A stretch of DNA of 64,000 nucleotides from contig NC_087067.1 in the NCBI RefSeq assembly GCF_963678635.1, positions 57,268,388 through 57,332,387 on the forward strand, written 5' to 3'. This stretch comes from Symsagittifera roscoffensis. Its lineage: Eukaryota > Xenacoelomorpha > Acoela > Convolutidae. Below the pieces are notes generated by a model. It was not told the origin of the DNA, ran no database searches, and saw only the letters and a list, made by a program, of their open reading frames with translations. Below are positions 1 to 12,700 of the stretch, piece by piece (the stretch's first letter is position 1; every line of letters starts with the position of its first letter). Made by a program: the position numbers and the translations under genes.

Positions 1-3000
1 TTTTTTCGAAAAAAAAGTTTCAAAAAAGTACAAGTGTTAACTTTGTAGGTTCAGACCCCAGGTTACTGGAAATAGGCACAAAATGACGCACACATTAAGC
101 ACTCAAACTGAAGGTCAAAAAAAATAAAGGGTGTCAGAGGGCTGGCTCAAGAGGCACAGCCCTCTGTCCTGTACCCATATGCCAGAAAATCTGACACATG
201 GGTACAAAAAAAAATCATCAAAAAACAGCAAAAAAAGTTTGTTTATTTAAAAAAGTCAATCAGGAAGTAGGAAAAAGCTGGTCATATTATTAAACAGTGT
301 CTTGGAGGATATTTTGATCTATCATTTAAGACTTAAAGAGAATTTTTATTTATTTTTTTTTTTGAAAAAAATGTTTGAAAAAACTACAAGTGTTAACTTT
401 GTAGGTTCAGACCCCAGATTACTGGAAATAGGCGCAAAATGACGCACACATTGAGCAATTTTACTGAAAGTCAAAAAAAAATAAAAGGTGTCAGAGGGCT
501 GGCTCAAGAGGCACAGCCCTCTGACCTGTACCCATATGCCAGAAAATCTGACACATGGGTACAAAAAAAATCATCAAAAAACAGCAAAAAACAGTTTTCT
601 TTGTTTAAAAAATTCAACCAGGACATAGAAAAGAGCTGATCTTATTAATAAACAGTGTCTTGGAGGATATTTTGGTCTATCATTTAAGACTTAAAGAGAA
701 TTTTTTTTTTGAAAAAAAAAGTTTCAAAAAATTACAAGTGTTAACTTTGTAGGTTCAGACCCCAGATTACTGGAAATAGGCGCAAAATGACGCACACATT
801 GAGCACTTAAACTGAAGGTCAAAAAAAATAAGGGTGTCAGAGGGCTGGCTCAAGAGGCACAGCCCTCTGACCTGTACCCATATGCCAGAAAATCTGACAC
901 ATGGGTACAAAAAAAATCATCAAAAAACAGCAAAAAACAGTTTTCTTTGTTTAAAAAAATTCAACCAGGACATAGAAAAGAGCTGATCTTATTAATAAAC
1001 AGTGTCTTGGAGGATATTTTGGTCTATCATTTAAGACTTAAAGAGAATTTTTTTTTTTTTTTTGAAAAAAAAGTTTCAAAAAAGTACAAGTGTTAACTTT
1101 GTAGGTTCAGACCCCAGGTTACTGGAAATAGGCGCAAAATGACGCACACATTGAGCACTCAAACTGAAGGTCAAAAAAAATAAAGGGTGTCAGAGGGCTG
1201 GCTCAAGAGGCACAGCCCTCTGACCTGTACCCATATGCCAGAAAATCTGACAAATGGGTACAAAAAAAAATCATCAAAAAACAGCAAAAAAAGTTTGTTT
1301 ATTTAAAAAATGTCAATCAGGAAGTAGGAAAAAGCTGGTCTTATTATTAAACAGTGTCTTGGAGGATATTTTGATCTATCATTTAAGACTTAAAGAGAAT
1401 TTTTATTTTTTTTTTTTTTGAAAAAAATGTTTGAAAAAACTACAAGTGTTAACTTTGTAGGTTCAGACCCCAGATTACTGGAAATAGGCGCAAAATGAGG
1501 CACACATTGAGCAATTATACTGAAAGTCGAAAAAAATAAAATAAAAGGTGTCAGAGGGCTGGCTCAAGAGGCACAGCCCTCTGACCTGTACCCATATGCC
1601 AGAAAATCTGACACATGGGTACAAAAAAAATCATCAAAAAACAGCAAAAAACAGTTTTCTTTGTTTAAAAAATTCAACCAGGACGTAGAAAAGAGCTGAT
1701 CTTTTCAATAAACAGTGTCTTGGAGGATATTTTGGTCTATCATTTAAGACTTAAAGAGAATTTTTTTTTTTTTTTGAAAAAAAAAGTTTCAAAAAATTAC
1801 AAGTGTTAACTTTGTAGGTTCAGACCCCAGATTACTGGAAATAGGCGCAAAATGACGCACACATTGAGCACTTAAACTGAAGGCCAAAAAAAATAAAGGG
1901 TGTCAGAGGGCTGGCTCATGAGGCACAGCCCTCTGACCTGTACCCATATGCCAGAAAATCTGACACATGGGTACAAAAAAAAATCATCAAAAAACAGCAA
2001 AAAAGAGTTTTCTTTGTTTAAAAAATTCAACCAGGACATAGAAAAGAGCTGATCTTATTAATATACAGTGTCTTGGAGGATATTTTGGTCTATCATTTAA
2101 GACTAAAAGAGATTTTTTTTTTTTTTTTTTGAAAAAAAAGTTTCAAAAAAGTACAAGTGTTAACTTTGTAGGTTCAGACCCCAGGTTACTGGAAATAGGC
2201 GCAAAATGACGCACACATTGAGCACTCAAACTGAAGGTCAAAAAAAATAAAGGGTGTCAGAGGGCTGGCTCAAGAGGCACAGCCCTCTGACCTGTACCCA
2301 TATGCCAGAAAATCTGACACATGGGTACAAAAAAAAAATCATCAAAAAACAGCAAAAAAAGTTTGTTGATTTAAAAAAGTCAATCAGGAAGTAGGAAAAA
2401 GCTGGTCTTATTATTAAACAGTGTCTTGGAGGATATTTTGATCTATCATTTAAGACTTAAAGAGAATTTTATTTATTTTTTTTTTGAAAAAAATGTTTGA
2501 AAAAACTACAAGTGTTAACTTTGTAGGTTCAGACCCCAGATTACTGGAAATAGGCGCAAAATGACGCACACATTGAGCAATTATACTGAAAGTCAAAAAA
2601 AATAAAAGGTGTCAGAGGGCTGGCTCAAGAGGCACAGCCCTCTGACCTGTACCCATATGCCAGAAAATCTGACACATGGGTACAAAAAAAAAAATCATCA
2701 AAAAACAGCAAAAAACAGTTTTCTTTGTTTAAAAAATTCAACCAGGACGTAGAAAAGAGCCGATCTTTTTAATAAACAGTGTCTTGGAGGATATTTTGGT
2801 CTATCATTTAAGACTTAAAGAGAATTTTTATTTTTTTTTTTTTTGAAAAAAATGTTTGAAAAAACTACAAGTGTTAACTTTGTAGGTTCAGACCCCAGAT
2901 TACTGGAAATAGGCGCAAAATGAGGCACACATTGAGCAATTATACTGAAAGTCGAAAAAAATAAAATAAAAGGTGTCAGAGGGCTGGCTCAAGAGGCACA

Positions 3001-6000
3001 GCCCTCTGACCTGTACCCATATGCCAGAAAATCTGACACATGGGTACAAAAAAAATCATCAAAAAACAGCAAAAAACAGTTTTCTTTGTTTAAAAAATTC
3101 AACCAGGACGTAGAAAATAGCTGATCTTTTCAATAAACAGTGTCTTGGAGGATATTTTGGTCTATCATTTAAGACTTAAAGAGAATTTTTTTTTTTTTGA
3201 AAAAAAAAGTTTCAAAAAATTACAAGTGTTAACTTTGTAGGTTCAGACCCCAGATTACTGGAAATAGGCGCAAAATGACGCACACATTGAGCACTTAAAC
3301 TGAAGGCCAAAAAAAATAAAGGGTGTCAGAGGGCTGGCTCATGAGGCACAGCCCTCTGACCTGTACCCATATGCCAGAAAATCTGACACATGGGTACAAA
3401 AAAAATCATCAAAAAACAGCAAAAAACAGTTTTCTTTGTTTAAAAAATTCAACCAGGACATAGAAAAGAGCTGATCTTATTAATATACAGTGTCTTGGAG
3501 GATATTTTGGTCTATCATTTAAGACTTAAAGAGATTTTTTTTTTTTTTTTGAAAAAAAAGTTTCAAAAAAGTACAAGTGTTAACTTTGTAGGTTCAGACC
3601 CCAGGTTACTGGAAATAGGCGCAAAATGACGCACACATTGAGCACTCAAACTGAAGGTCAAAAAAAATAAAGGGTGTCAGAGGGCTGGCTCAAGAGGCAC
3701 AGCCCTCTGACCTGTACCCATATGCCAGAAAATCTGACACATGGGTACAAAAAAAAAATCATCAAAAAACAGCAAAAAAAGTTTGTTGATTTAAAAAAGT
3801 CAATCAGGAAGTAGGAAAAAGCTGGTCTTATTATTAAACAGTGTCTTGGAGGATATTTTGATCTATCATTTAAGACTTAAAGAGAATTTTATTTATTTTT
3901 TTTTTTGAAAAAAATGTTTGAAAAAACTACAAGTGTTAACTTTGTAGGTTCAGACCCCAGATTACTGGAAATAGGCGCAAAATGACGCACACATTGAGCA
4001 ATTATACTGAAAGTCAAAAAAAATAAAAGGTGTCAGAGGGCTGGCTCAAGAGGCACAGCCCTCTGACCTGTACCCATATGCCAGAAAATCTGACACATGG
4101 GTACAAAAAAAAAATCATCAAAAAACAGCAAAAAACAGTTTTCTTTGTTTAAAAAATTCAACCAGGACGTAGAAAAGAGCCGATCTTTTTAATAAACAGT
4201 GTCTTGGAGGATATTTTGGTCTATCATTTAAGACTTAAAGAGAATTTTTTTTTTTTGAAAAAAAAGTTTCAAAAAATTACAAGTGTTAACTTTGTTGGTT
4301 CAGACCCCAGATTACTGGAAATAGGCGCAAAATGACGCACACATTGAGCACTTAAACTGAAGGTCAAAAAAAATAAAGGGTGTCAGAGGGCTGGCTCAAG
4401 AGGCACAGCCCTCTGACCTGTACCCATATGCCAGAAAATCTGACATATGGGTACAAAAAAAATCATCAAAAAACAGCAAAAAACAGTTTTCTTGGTTTAA
4501 AAAATTCAACCAGGACATAGAAAAGAGCTGATCTTATTAATAAACAGTGTCTTGGAGGATATTTTGGTCTATCATTTAAGACTTAAAGAGAATTTTTTTT
4601 TTTTTTTTGAAAAAAAAGTTTCAAAAAAGTACAAGTGTTAACTTTGTAGGTTCAGACCCCAGGTTACTGGAAATAGGCGCAAAATGACGCACACCTTGAG
4701 CAATCAAACTGAAGGTCAAAAAAAATAAAGGGTGTCAGAAGGCTGGCTCAAGAGGCACAGCCCTCTGACCTGTACCCATATGCCAGAAAATCTGACACAT
4801 GGGTACAAAAAAAATCATCAAAAAACAGCAAAAAAAGTTTGTTTATTTAAAAAAGTCAATCAGGAAGTAGGAAAAAGCTGGTCTTATTATTAAACAGTGT
4901 CTTGGAGGATATTTTGATCTATCATTTAAGACTTAAAGAGAATTTTTATTTATTTTTTTTTTTTGAAAAAAATGTTTGAAAAAACTACAAGTGTTAACTT
5001 TGTAGGTTCAGACCCCAGATTACTGGAAATAGGCGCAAAATGACGCACACATTGAGAACTTAAACTGAAGGTCAAAAAAATAAAGGGTGTCAGAGGGCTG
5101 GCTCAAGAGGGACAGCCCTCTGACCTGTACCCATATGCCAGAAAATCTGACACATGGGTACAAAAAAAATTATCAAAAAACAGCAAAAAACAGTTTTCTT
5201 TGTTTAAAAAATTCAACCAAGACGTAGAAAAGAGCCGATCTTTTTAATAAACAGTGTCTTGGAGGATATTTTGGTCTATCATTTAAGACTTAAAGAGAAT
5301 TTTTTTTTTTTTTGAAAAAAAAAGTTTCAAAAAATTACAAGTGTTAACTTTGTAGGTTCAGACCCCAGGTTACTGGAAATAGGCGCAAAATGACGCACAC
5401 ATTGAGCACTCAAACTGAAGGTAAAAAAAATAAAGGGTGTCAGAGGGCTGGCTCAAGAGGCACAGCCCTCTGACCTGTACCCATATGCCAGAAAATCTGA
5501 CACATGGGTACAAAACAAAATCATCAAAAAACAGCAAAAAAAGTTTGTTTATTTAAAAAAGTCAATCAGGAAGTAGGAAAAAATTGGTATTATTATTAAA
5601 CAGTGTCTTGGAGGATATTTTGATCTATCATTTAAGACTTAAAGAGAATTTTTATTTATATTTTTTTTTTGAAAAAAATGTTTGAAAAAACTACAAGTGT
5701 TAACTTTGTAGGTTCAGACCCCAGATTACTGGAAATAGGCGCAAAATGACGCACACATTGAGCAATTATACTGAAAGTCAAAAAAAATAAAGGGTGTCAG
5801 AGGGCTGGCTCATGAGGCACAGCCCTCTGACCTGTACCCATATGCCAGAAAATCTGACACATGGGTACAAAAAAAATCATCAAAAAACAGCAAAAAACAG
5901 TTTTCTTTGTTTAAAAAATTCAACCAGGACATAGAAAAGAGCTGATCTTATTAATAAACAGTGTCTTGGAGGATATTTTGGTCTATCATTTAAGACTTAA

Positions 6001-9000
6001 AGAGAATTTTTATTTTTTTTTTTGAAAAAAAAGTTTCAAAAAAGTACAAGTGTTAACTTTGTAGGTTCAGACCCCAGGTTACTGGAAATAGGCGCAAAAT
6101 GACGCACACATTGAGCACTTAAACTGAAGGTCAAAAAAATAAAGGGTGTCAGAGGGCTGGCTCAAGAGGCACAGCCCTCTGACCTGTACCCATATGCCAG
6201 AAAATCTGACACATGGGTACAAAAAAAATCATCAAAAAACAGCAAAAAAAGTTTGTTTATTTAAAAAAGTCAATCAGGAAGTAGGAAAAAGCTGGTCTTA
6301 TTGATAAACAGTGTCTTGGAGGATATTTTGATCTATCATTTCAGACTTAAAGAGAATTTTTATTTATTTTTTTTTTTTGAAAAAAATGTTTGAAAAAATT
6401 ACGAGTGTTAACTTTGTAGGTTCAGACCCCAGATTACTGGAAATAGGCGCAAAATGACGCACACATTGAGCAATTATACTGAAAGTCAAAAAAAAAAATA
6501 AAAGGTGTCAGAGCGCTGGCTCAAGAGGCACAGCCCTCTGACCTGTACCCATATGCCAGAAAATCTGACACATGGGTACAAAAAATATCATCAAAAAACA
6601 GCAAAAAACAGTTTTCTTTGTTTAAAAAATTCAACCAGGACATAGAAAAGAGCTGATCTTATTAATAAACAGTGTCTTGGAGGATATTTTGATCTATCAT
6701 TTAAGACTTAAAGAGAATTTTTATTTATTTTTTTTTGAAAAAAAATTTCAAAAAATTACAAGTGTTAACGTTGTAGGTTCAGACCCCAGATTACTGGAAA
6801 TAGGCGCAAAATGACGCACACATTGAGCACTTAAACTGAAGGTCAAAAAAAATAAAGGGTGTCAGAGGGCTGGCTCAAGAGGCACAGCCCTCTGACCTGT
6901 ACCCATATGCCAGAAAACCTGACACATGGGTACAAAAAAAATCATCAAAAAACAGCAAAAAACAGTTTGTTTATTTAAAAAAGTCAATCAGGAAGTAGGA
7001 AAAAGCTGGTCTTATTAATAAACAGTGTCTTGGAGGATATTTTGATCTATCATTTAAGACTTAAAGAGAATTTTTATTTATTTATTTTTTTTGAAAAAAA
7101 TGTTTGAAAAAATTACAAGTGTTAACTTTGTAGGTTCAGACCCCAGGTTACTGGAAATAGGCGCAAAATGACGCACACATTGAGCACTTAAACTGAAGGT
7201 CAAAAAAAATAAAGCGTGTCAGAGGGCTGGCTCAAGAGGCACAGCCCTCTGACCTGTACCCATATGCCAGAAAATCTGACACATGGGTACAAAAAAAAAT
7301 CATCAAAAAACAGCAAAAAAAATTTGTTTATTTAAAAAAGTCAATCAGGAAGTAGGAAAAAGCTGGTCTTATTAATAAACAGTGTCTTGGAGGATATTTT
7401 GATCTATCATTTAAGACTTAAAGAGAATTTTTATTTATTTTTTCTTTTTGAAAAAAATGTTTGAAAAAATTACAAGTGTTAACTTTGTAGGTTCAGACCC
7501 CAGATTACTGGAAATAGGCGCAAAATGACGCACACATTGAGCAATTATACTGAAAGTCAAAAAAAAAAATAAAAGGTGTCAGAGGGCTGGCTCAAGAGGC
7601 ACAGCCCTCTGACCTGTACCCATATGCCAGAAAATCTGACACATGGGTACAAAAAAAATCATCAAAAAACAGCAAAAAACAGTTTTCTTTGTTTAAAAAT
7701 CCAACCAGGACATAGAAAAGAGCTGATCTTATTAATAAACAGTGTCTTGGAGGATATTTTGATCTATCATTTAAGACTTAAAGAGAATTTTTATTTTTTT
7801 TTTTTTGAAAAAAAGTTTCAAAAAATTACAAGTGTTAACGTTGTAGGTTCAGACCCCAGATTACTGGAAATAGGCGCAAAATGACGCACACATTGAGCAC
7901 TTAAACTGAAGGTCAAAAAAAATAAAGCGTGTCAGAGGGCTGGCTCAAGAGGCACAGCCCTCTGACCTGTACCCATATGCCAGAAAACCTGACACATGGG
8001 TCCAAAAAAAAATCATCAAAAAACAGCAAAAAACAGTTTGTTTATTTAAAAAAGTCAATCAGGAAGTAGGAAAAAGCTGGTCTTATTAATAAACAAGGTC
8101 TTGGAGGATATTTTGATCTATCATTTAAGACTTAAAGAGAATTTTTATTTATTTTTTTTTTTTGAAAAAAATGTTTGAAAAAATTACAAGTGTTAACTTT
8201 GTAGGTTCAGACCCCAGGTTACTGGAAATAGGCGCAAAATGACGCACACATTGAGCACTTAAACTGAAGGTCAAAAAAATAAAGCGTGTCAGAGGGCTGG
8301 CTCAAGAGGCACAGCCCTCTGACCTGTACCCATATGCCAGAAAATCTGACACATGGGTACAAAAAAAAAATCATCAAAAAACAGCAAAAAAAGTTTGTTT
8401 ATTTAAAAAAGTCAATCAGGAAGTAGGAAAAAGCTGGTCTTGTTAATAAACAGTGTCTTGGAGGATATTTTGATCTATCATTTAAGACTTAAAGAGAATT
8501 TTTGTTTATTTTTTTTTTTTGAAAAAAATGTTTGAAAAAATTACAAGTGTTAACTTTGTAGGTTCAGACCCCAGATTACTGGAAATAGGCGCAAAATGAC
8601 GCACACATTGAGCAATTATACTGAAAGTCAAAAAAAAACAAAAGGTGTCAGAGGGCTGGCTCAAGAGGCAAAGCCCTCTGACCTGTACCCATATGCCAGA
8701 AAATCTGACACATGGGTACAAAAAAAAATCATCAAAAAACAGCAAAAAACAGTTTTCTTTGTTTAAAAAGTCAACCAGGACATAGAAAAGAGCTGATCTT
8801 ATTAATAAACAGTGTCTTGGAGGATATTTTGATCTATCATTTAAGACTTAAAGAGAATTTTTATTTATTTTTTTTTGAAAAAAAAGTTTCAAAAAATTAC
8901 AAGTGTTAACGTTGTAGGTTCAGACCCCAGATTACTGGAAATAGGCGCAAAATGACGCACACATTGAGCACTTAAACTGAAGTTCAAAAAAAAATAAAGG

Positions 9001-9780
9001 GTGTCAGAGGGCTGGCTCAAGAGGCACAGCCCTCTGACCTGTACCCATATGCCAGAAAACCTGACACATGGGTACAAAAAAAAATCATCAAAAAACAGCA
9101 AAAAACAGTTTTCTTTGTTTAAAAAATTCAACCAGGACGTAGAAAAGAGCTGATATTTTCAATAAACAGTGTCTTGGAGGATATTTTGATCTGTCATTTA
9201 AGACTTAAAGAGAAATTTTTTTTTTTTTGAAAAAAAAAGTTTCAAAAAATTACAAGTGTTAACTTTGTAGGTTCAGACCCTAGATTACTGGAAATAGGCG
9301 CAAAATGACGCTAACATTGAGCACTTAAACTGAAGGTCAAAAAAAATAAAGGGTGTCAGAGGGCTGGCTCAAGAGGCACAGCCCCTCTGACCTGTACCCA
9401 TATGCCAGAAAATCTGACACATGGGTACAAAAAAAAATCATCAAAAACAGCAAAAAAATTTGTTTATATAAAAAAGTCAATCAGGAAGTAGAAAAGAGCT
9501 GATCTTATTAATAAACAGTGTCTAGGAGGATCTTTTAATCTATCATTTAAGACTTAAAGAAAATTTTTTTTTTGAAAAAAAAGTTTCAAAAATTACAAAT
9601 GTTAACTTTGTAGGTTCAGACCCCAGATTACTGGAAATAGGCGCAAAATGACGCGCACATTAAGCACTTAAACTGAAGATCAAAAAAAATAAAAGGTGTC
9701 AGAGGGCTAGCTCAAGAGGCACATCCCTCTGACCTGTACCCATATGCCAGAAAATCTGACACATGGGTACAAAAAAAATC
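1..9780 (+). repeat. Satellite A array, forward, ~27.5 units of ~354 bp
   Basis: Tandem array that continues past the left edge of the window. The landmark GGTTCAGACCCCAG recurs at 48, 404, 752, 1104 and 1460 and last at about 9612, which gives a mean period near 354 bp. Each unit carries a poly-T/poly-A tract of variable length, the block AGTGTCTTGGAGGATATTTT, and two adjacent hairpins. Variants around the A-tract and in the following 60 bp (GTTTGTTTATTTAAAAAAGT versus TTTTCTTTGTTTAAAAAATT) alternate in a mostly three-unit pattern of about 1.06 kb over the first 5 kb, so there is higher-order structure. Short ORFs in it are by-products of the repeat. The array ends at an A/B junction near 9780, where A-type TGGGTACAAAAAAAATC runs into B-type sequence. 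Confidence 0.97.
490..563 (+). other. Paired hairpins of a satellite A unit (representative)
   Basis: The first stem is a 12-base arm (490-501, GTCAGAGGGCTG) with a perfect complement at 514-525 and a 12-base loop. The second has 17-base arms at 527-543 and 547-563, pairing at 15 of 17 positions around an AAA loop (TGTACCCAT with ATGGGTACA at the base). They are one base apart and recur in nearly every A unit in both orientations. Either would fold as a cruciform or RNA hairpin; any function is unknown. Confidence 0.85.
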
Positions 9781-12700
9781 CCGAAAAAAAAAGTTAAGTC
9801 AATAATTAAGCACTCCCAGGTACCCTTAACAAGTTATAAAGGCATCACCAAACCCAAAAAGGCACCACTGTCTTTCAAATTTGTGAAAACTCAAATAATG
9901 TCTGGTAGTCAAGACCAAAAAGAAAGAAAAACTGCCAGTACTGTGACGACAATTTTTTTCAAACAAAAAATCACCACAGCGCAAATTCGCTTCTGCAACT
10001 ATCGCTTTCCTAGTAGATTTGACGAATGAAACCACAATGAACACATCAAGATGGCTTAACTAGCCACACACTGTCCTCAAAAATGAAACAATTTGTACCA
10101 CAAAAAATCGCATCAAAGATGAACACAAAAAAGGACATATTTCAGAAACATAAATACGCAAATTAAAAACTTAGTACTCCCAGGAACCGTCAGCATGTCC
10201 ACAACGTATTAACACCCCGAAAAAGCGTCCCTGGGTATTTCAAAGATGTCAAAACTGAAGAAACATTCAGTAGCCAAGAACAAAAGCTAGTGGAAACTAC
10301 CAATTTGTGACAACTTTATTGGGATAAAAACACTCCAGCGCGAATTCGCTAATGCAACAATCGCTACACTAGTAGAATTGAATAAATGATTGAAATTTAG
10401 CACATCAAAACAACTATATCAGCCAGCCACTGTGATCAAAAATGGAAAAACTTGTAACGAGAAAAACCGCATCACTGATAGACACATAAAAAGAGATGAT
10501 TCCAGAAAAAAAAAAGTTAAATCAATAACTAAGCACTCCCAGGTACCCTTAACAAGTTATAAAGGCATCACCAAACCCAAAAAGGCACCACTGTCTTTCA
10601 AATTGGTGAAAACTCAAATAATGTCTGGTAGTCAAGACCAAAAAGAAAGAAAAACTGCCAGTACTGTGACGACAATTTTTTTTCAAACAAAAAATCACCA
10701 CAGCGCAAATTAGCTTCTGCAACTATCGCTTTCCTAGTAGATTTGACGAATGAAACAACAATGAACACATCAAGATGACTTTACTAGCCACACACTGTCC
10801 TCAAAAATGAAAAAATTTGTACCACAAAAAATCGCATCAAAGATGAACACAAAAAAGGACATATTTCAGAAACATAAATACGCAAATTAAAAACTTAGTA
10901 CTCCTAGGAACCGTCAGCATGTCCACAACGCATTAACACCCCGAAAAAGCGTCCCTGGGTAATTCAAAGATGTCAAAACTGAAGAAACATTCAGTAGCCA
11001 AGACCAAAAGCTAGTGGAAACTACCAATTTGTGACAACTTTATTGGGATAAAAACACTTCAGCGCGAATTCGCTAGTGCAACAATAGCTACACTAGTAGA
11101 AATGAATAAATGATTGAAAATGAGCACATCAAAATAACTATATCAGCCAGAGACTGTGATCAAAAATGGAAAAACTTGTAACGAGAAAAACCGCATCAGT
11201 GATAGACACATAAAAAGAAATTATTCCAGAAAAAAAAAGTGAAATCAATAATTAAGCACTCCCAGGTACCCTTAACAAGTAATAAAGGCATCACCAAACC
11301 CAAAAAGGCACCACTGTCTTTCAAATTTGTGAAAACTCAAATAATGTCTGGTAGTCAAGACCAAAAAGAAAGAAAAACTGCCAGTACTGTGACGACAATT
11401 TTTTTCAAACAAAAAATCACCACAGCGCAAATTCGCTTCTGCAACTATCGCTTTCCTAGTAGATTTGACGAATGAAACAACAATGAACACATCAAGATGA
11501 CTTAACTAGCCACACACTGTCCTCAAAAATGAAAAAATTTGTACCACAAAAAATCGCATCAAAGATGAACACAAAAAAGGACATATTTCAGAAACATAAA
11601 TACGCAAATCAAAAATTTAAAACTCCCAGGAACCGTCAGCATGTCCACAACGCATTAACACCCCGAAAAAGCGTCCCTGGGTTTTTCAAAGATGTCAAAA
11701 CTGAAGAAACATTCAGTAGCCAAGACCAAAAGCTAGTGGAAACTACCAATTTGTGACAACTTTATTGGGATAAAAACACTCCAGCGCGAATCGCTAGTGC
11801 AACAATCGCTACACTAGTAGAATTGAATAAATGATTGAAATTGAGCACATCAAAACAACTATATCAGCCAGACACTGTGATCAAAAATGGAAAAACATGT
11901 AACGAGAAAAACCGCATCACTGATAGACACATAAAAAGAGATGATTCCTGAAAAAAAAGTTAAATCAATAATTAAGCACTCCCAGGTACCCTTAACAAGT
12001 TATAAAGGCATCACCAAACCCAAAAAGGCACCACTGTATTTCAAATTTGTGAAAACTCAAATAATGTCTGGTAGTCAAGACCAAAAAGAAAGAAAAACTG
12101 CCAGTACTGTGACGACAATTTTTTTCAAACAAAAAATCACCACAGCGCAAATTCGCTTCTGCAACTATTGCTCTCCTAGTAGATTTGACGAGTGAAACAA
12201 CAATGAACACATCAAGATGACTTAACTAGCCACACACTGTCCTCAAAAATGAGAAAAATTGTACCACAAAAAATCGCATCAAAGATGAACACAAAAAAGG
12301 ACATATTTCGGAAACATAAATACGCAAATTAAAAACTTAGTACTCCCAGGAACCGTCAGCATGTCCACAACACATTAAAACCCAGAAAAAGCGTCCCTGG
12401 GTACTTCAAAGATGTCAAAACTGAAGAAACATTCAGTAGCCAAGACCAAAAGCTAGTGGAAACTACCAATTTGTGACAACTTTATTGGGATAAAAACACT
12501 CCAGCGCAAATTCGCTAGTGCAACAATCGCTACACTAGTAGAATTGAATAAATGATTGAAATTGAGCACATCAAAACAACTATATCAGCCAGACACTGTG
12601 ATCAAAAATGGAAAAACTTGTAACGAGAAAAACCGCATCACTGATAGACACATAAAAAGAGATGATTCCAAAAAAAAAAAAGTTAAATCAAAAATTAAGC

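Noticed and set aside
346-9131. Short ORFs in satellite A (for example those reading MYPCVRFSGIWVQVRG on the minus strand)
   Set aside because: They are translations of the paired hairpins and poly-A tracts and occur in both orientations. No coding signal beyond the repeat itself.
1-9780. CRISPR-like array
   Set aside because: The repeated unit is about 354 bp with no variable spacers of constant length, and the sequence is eukaryotic-type satellite.
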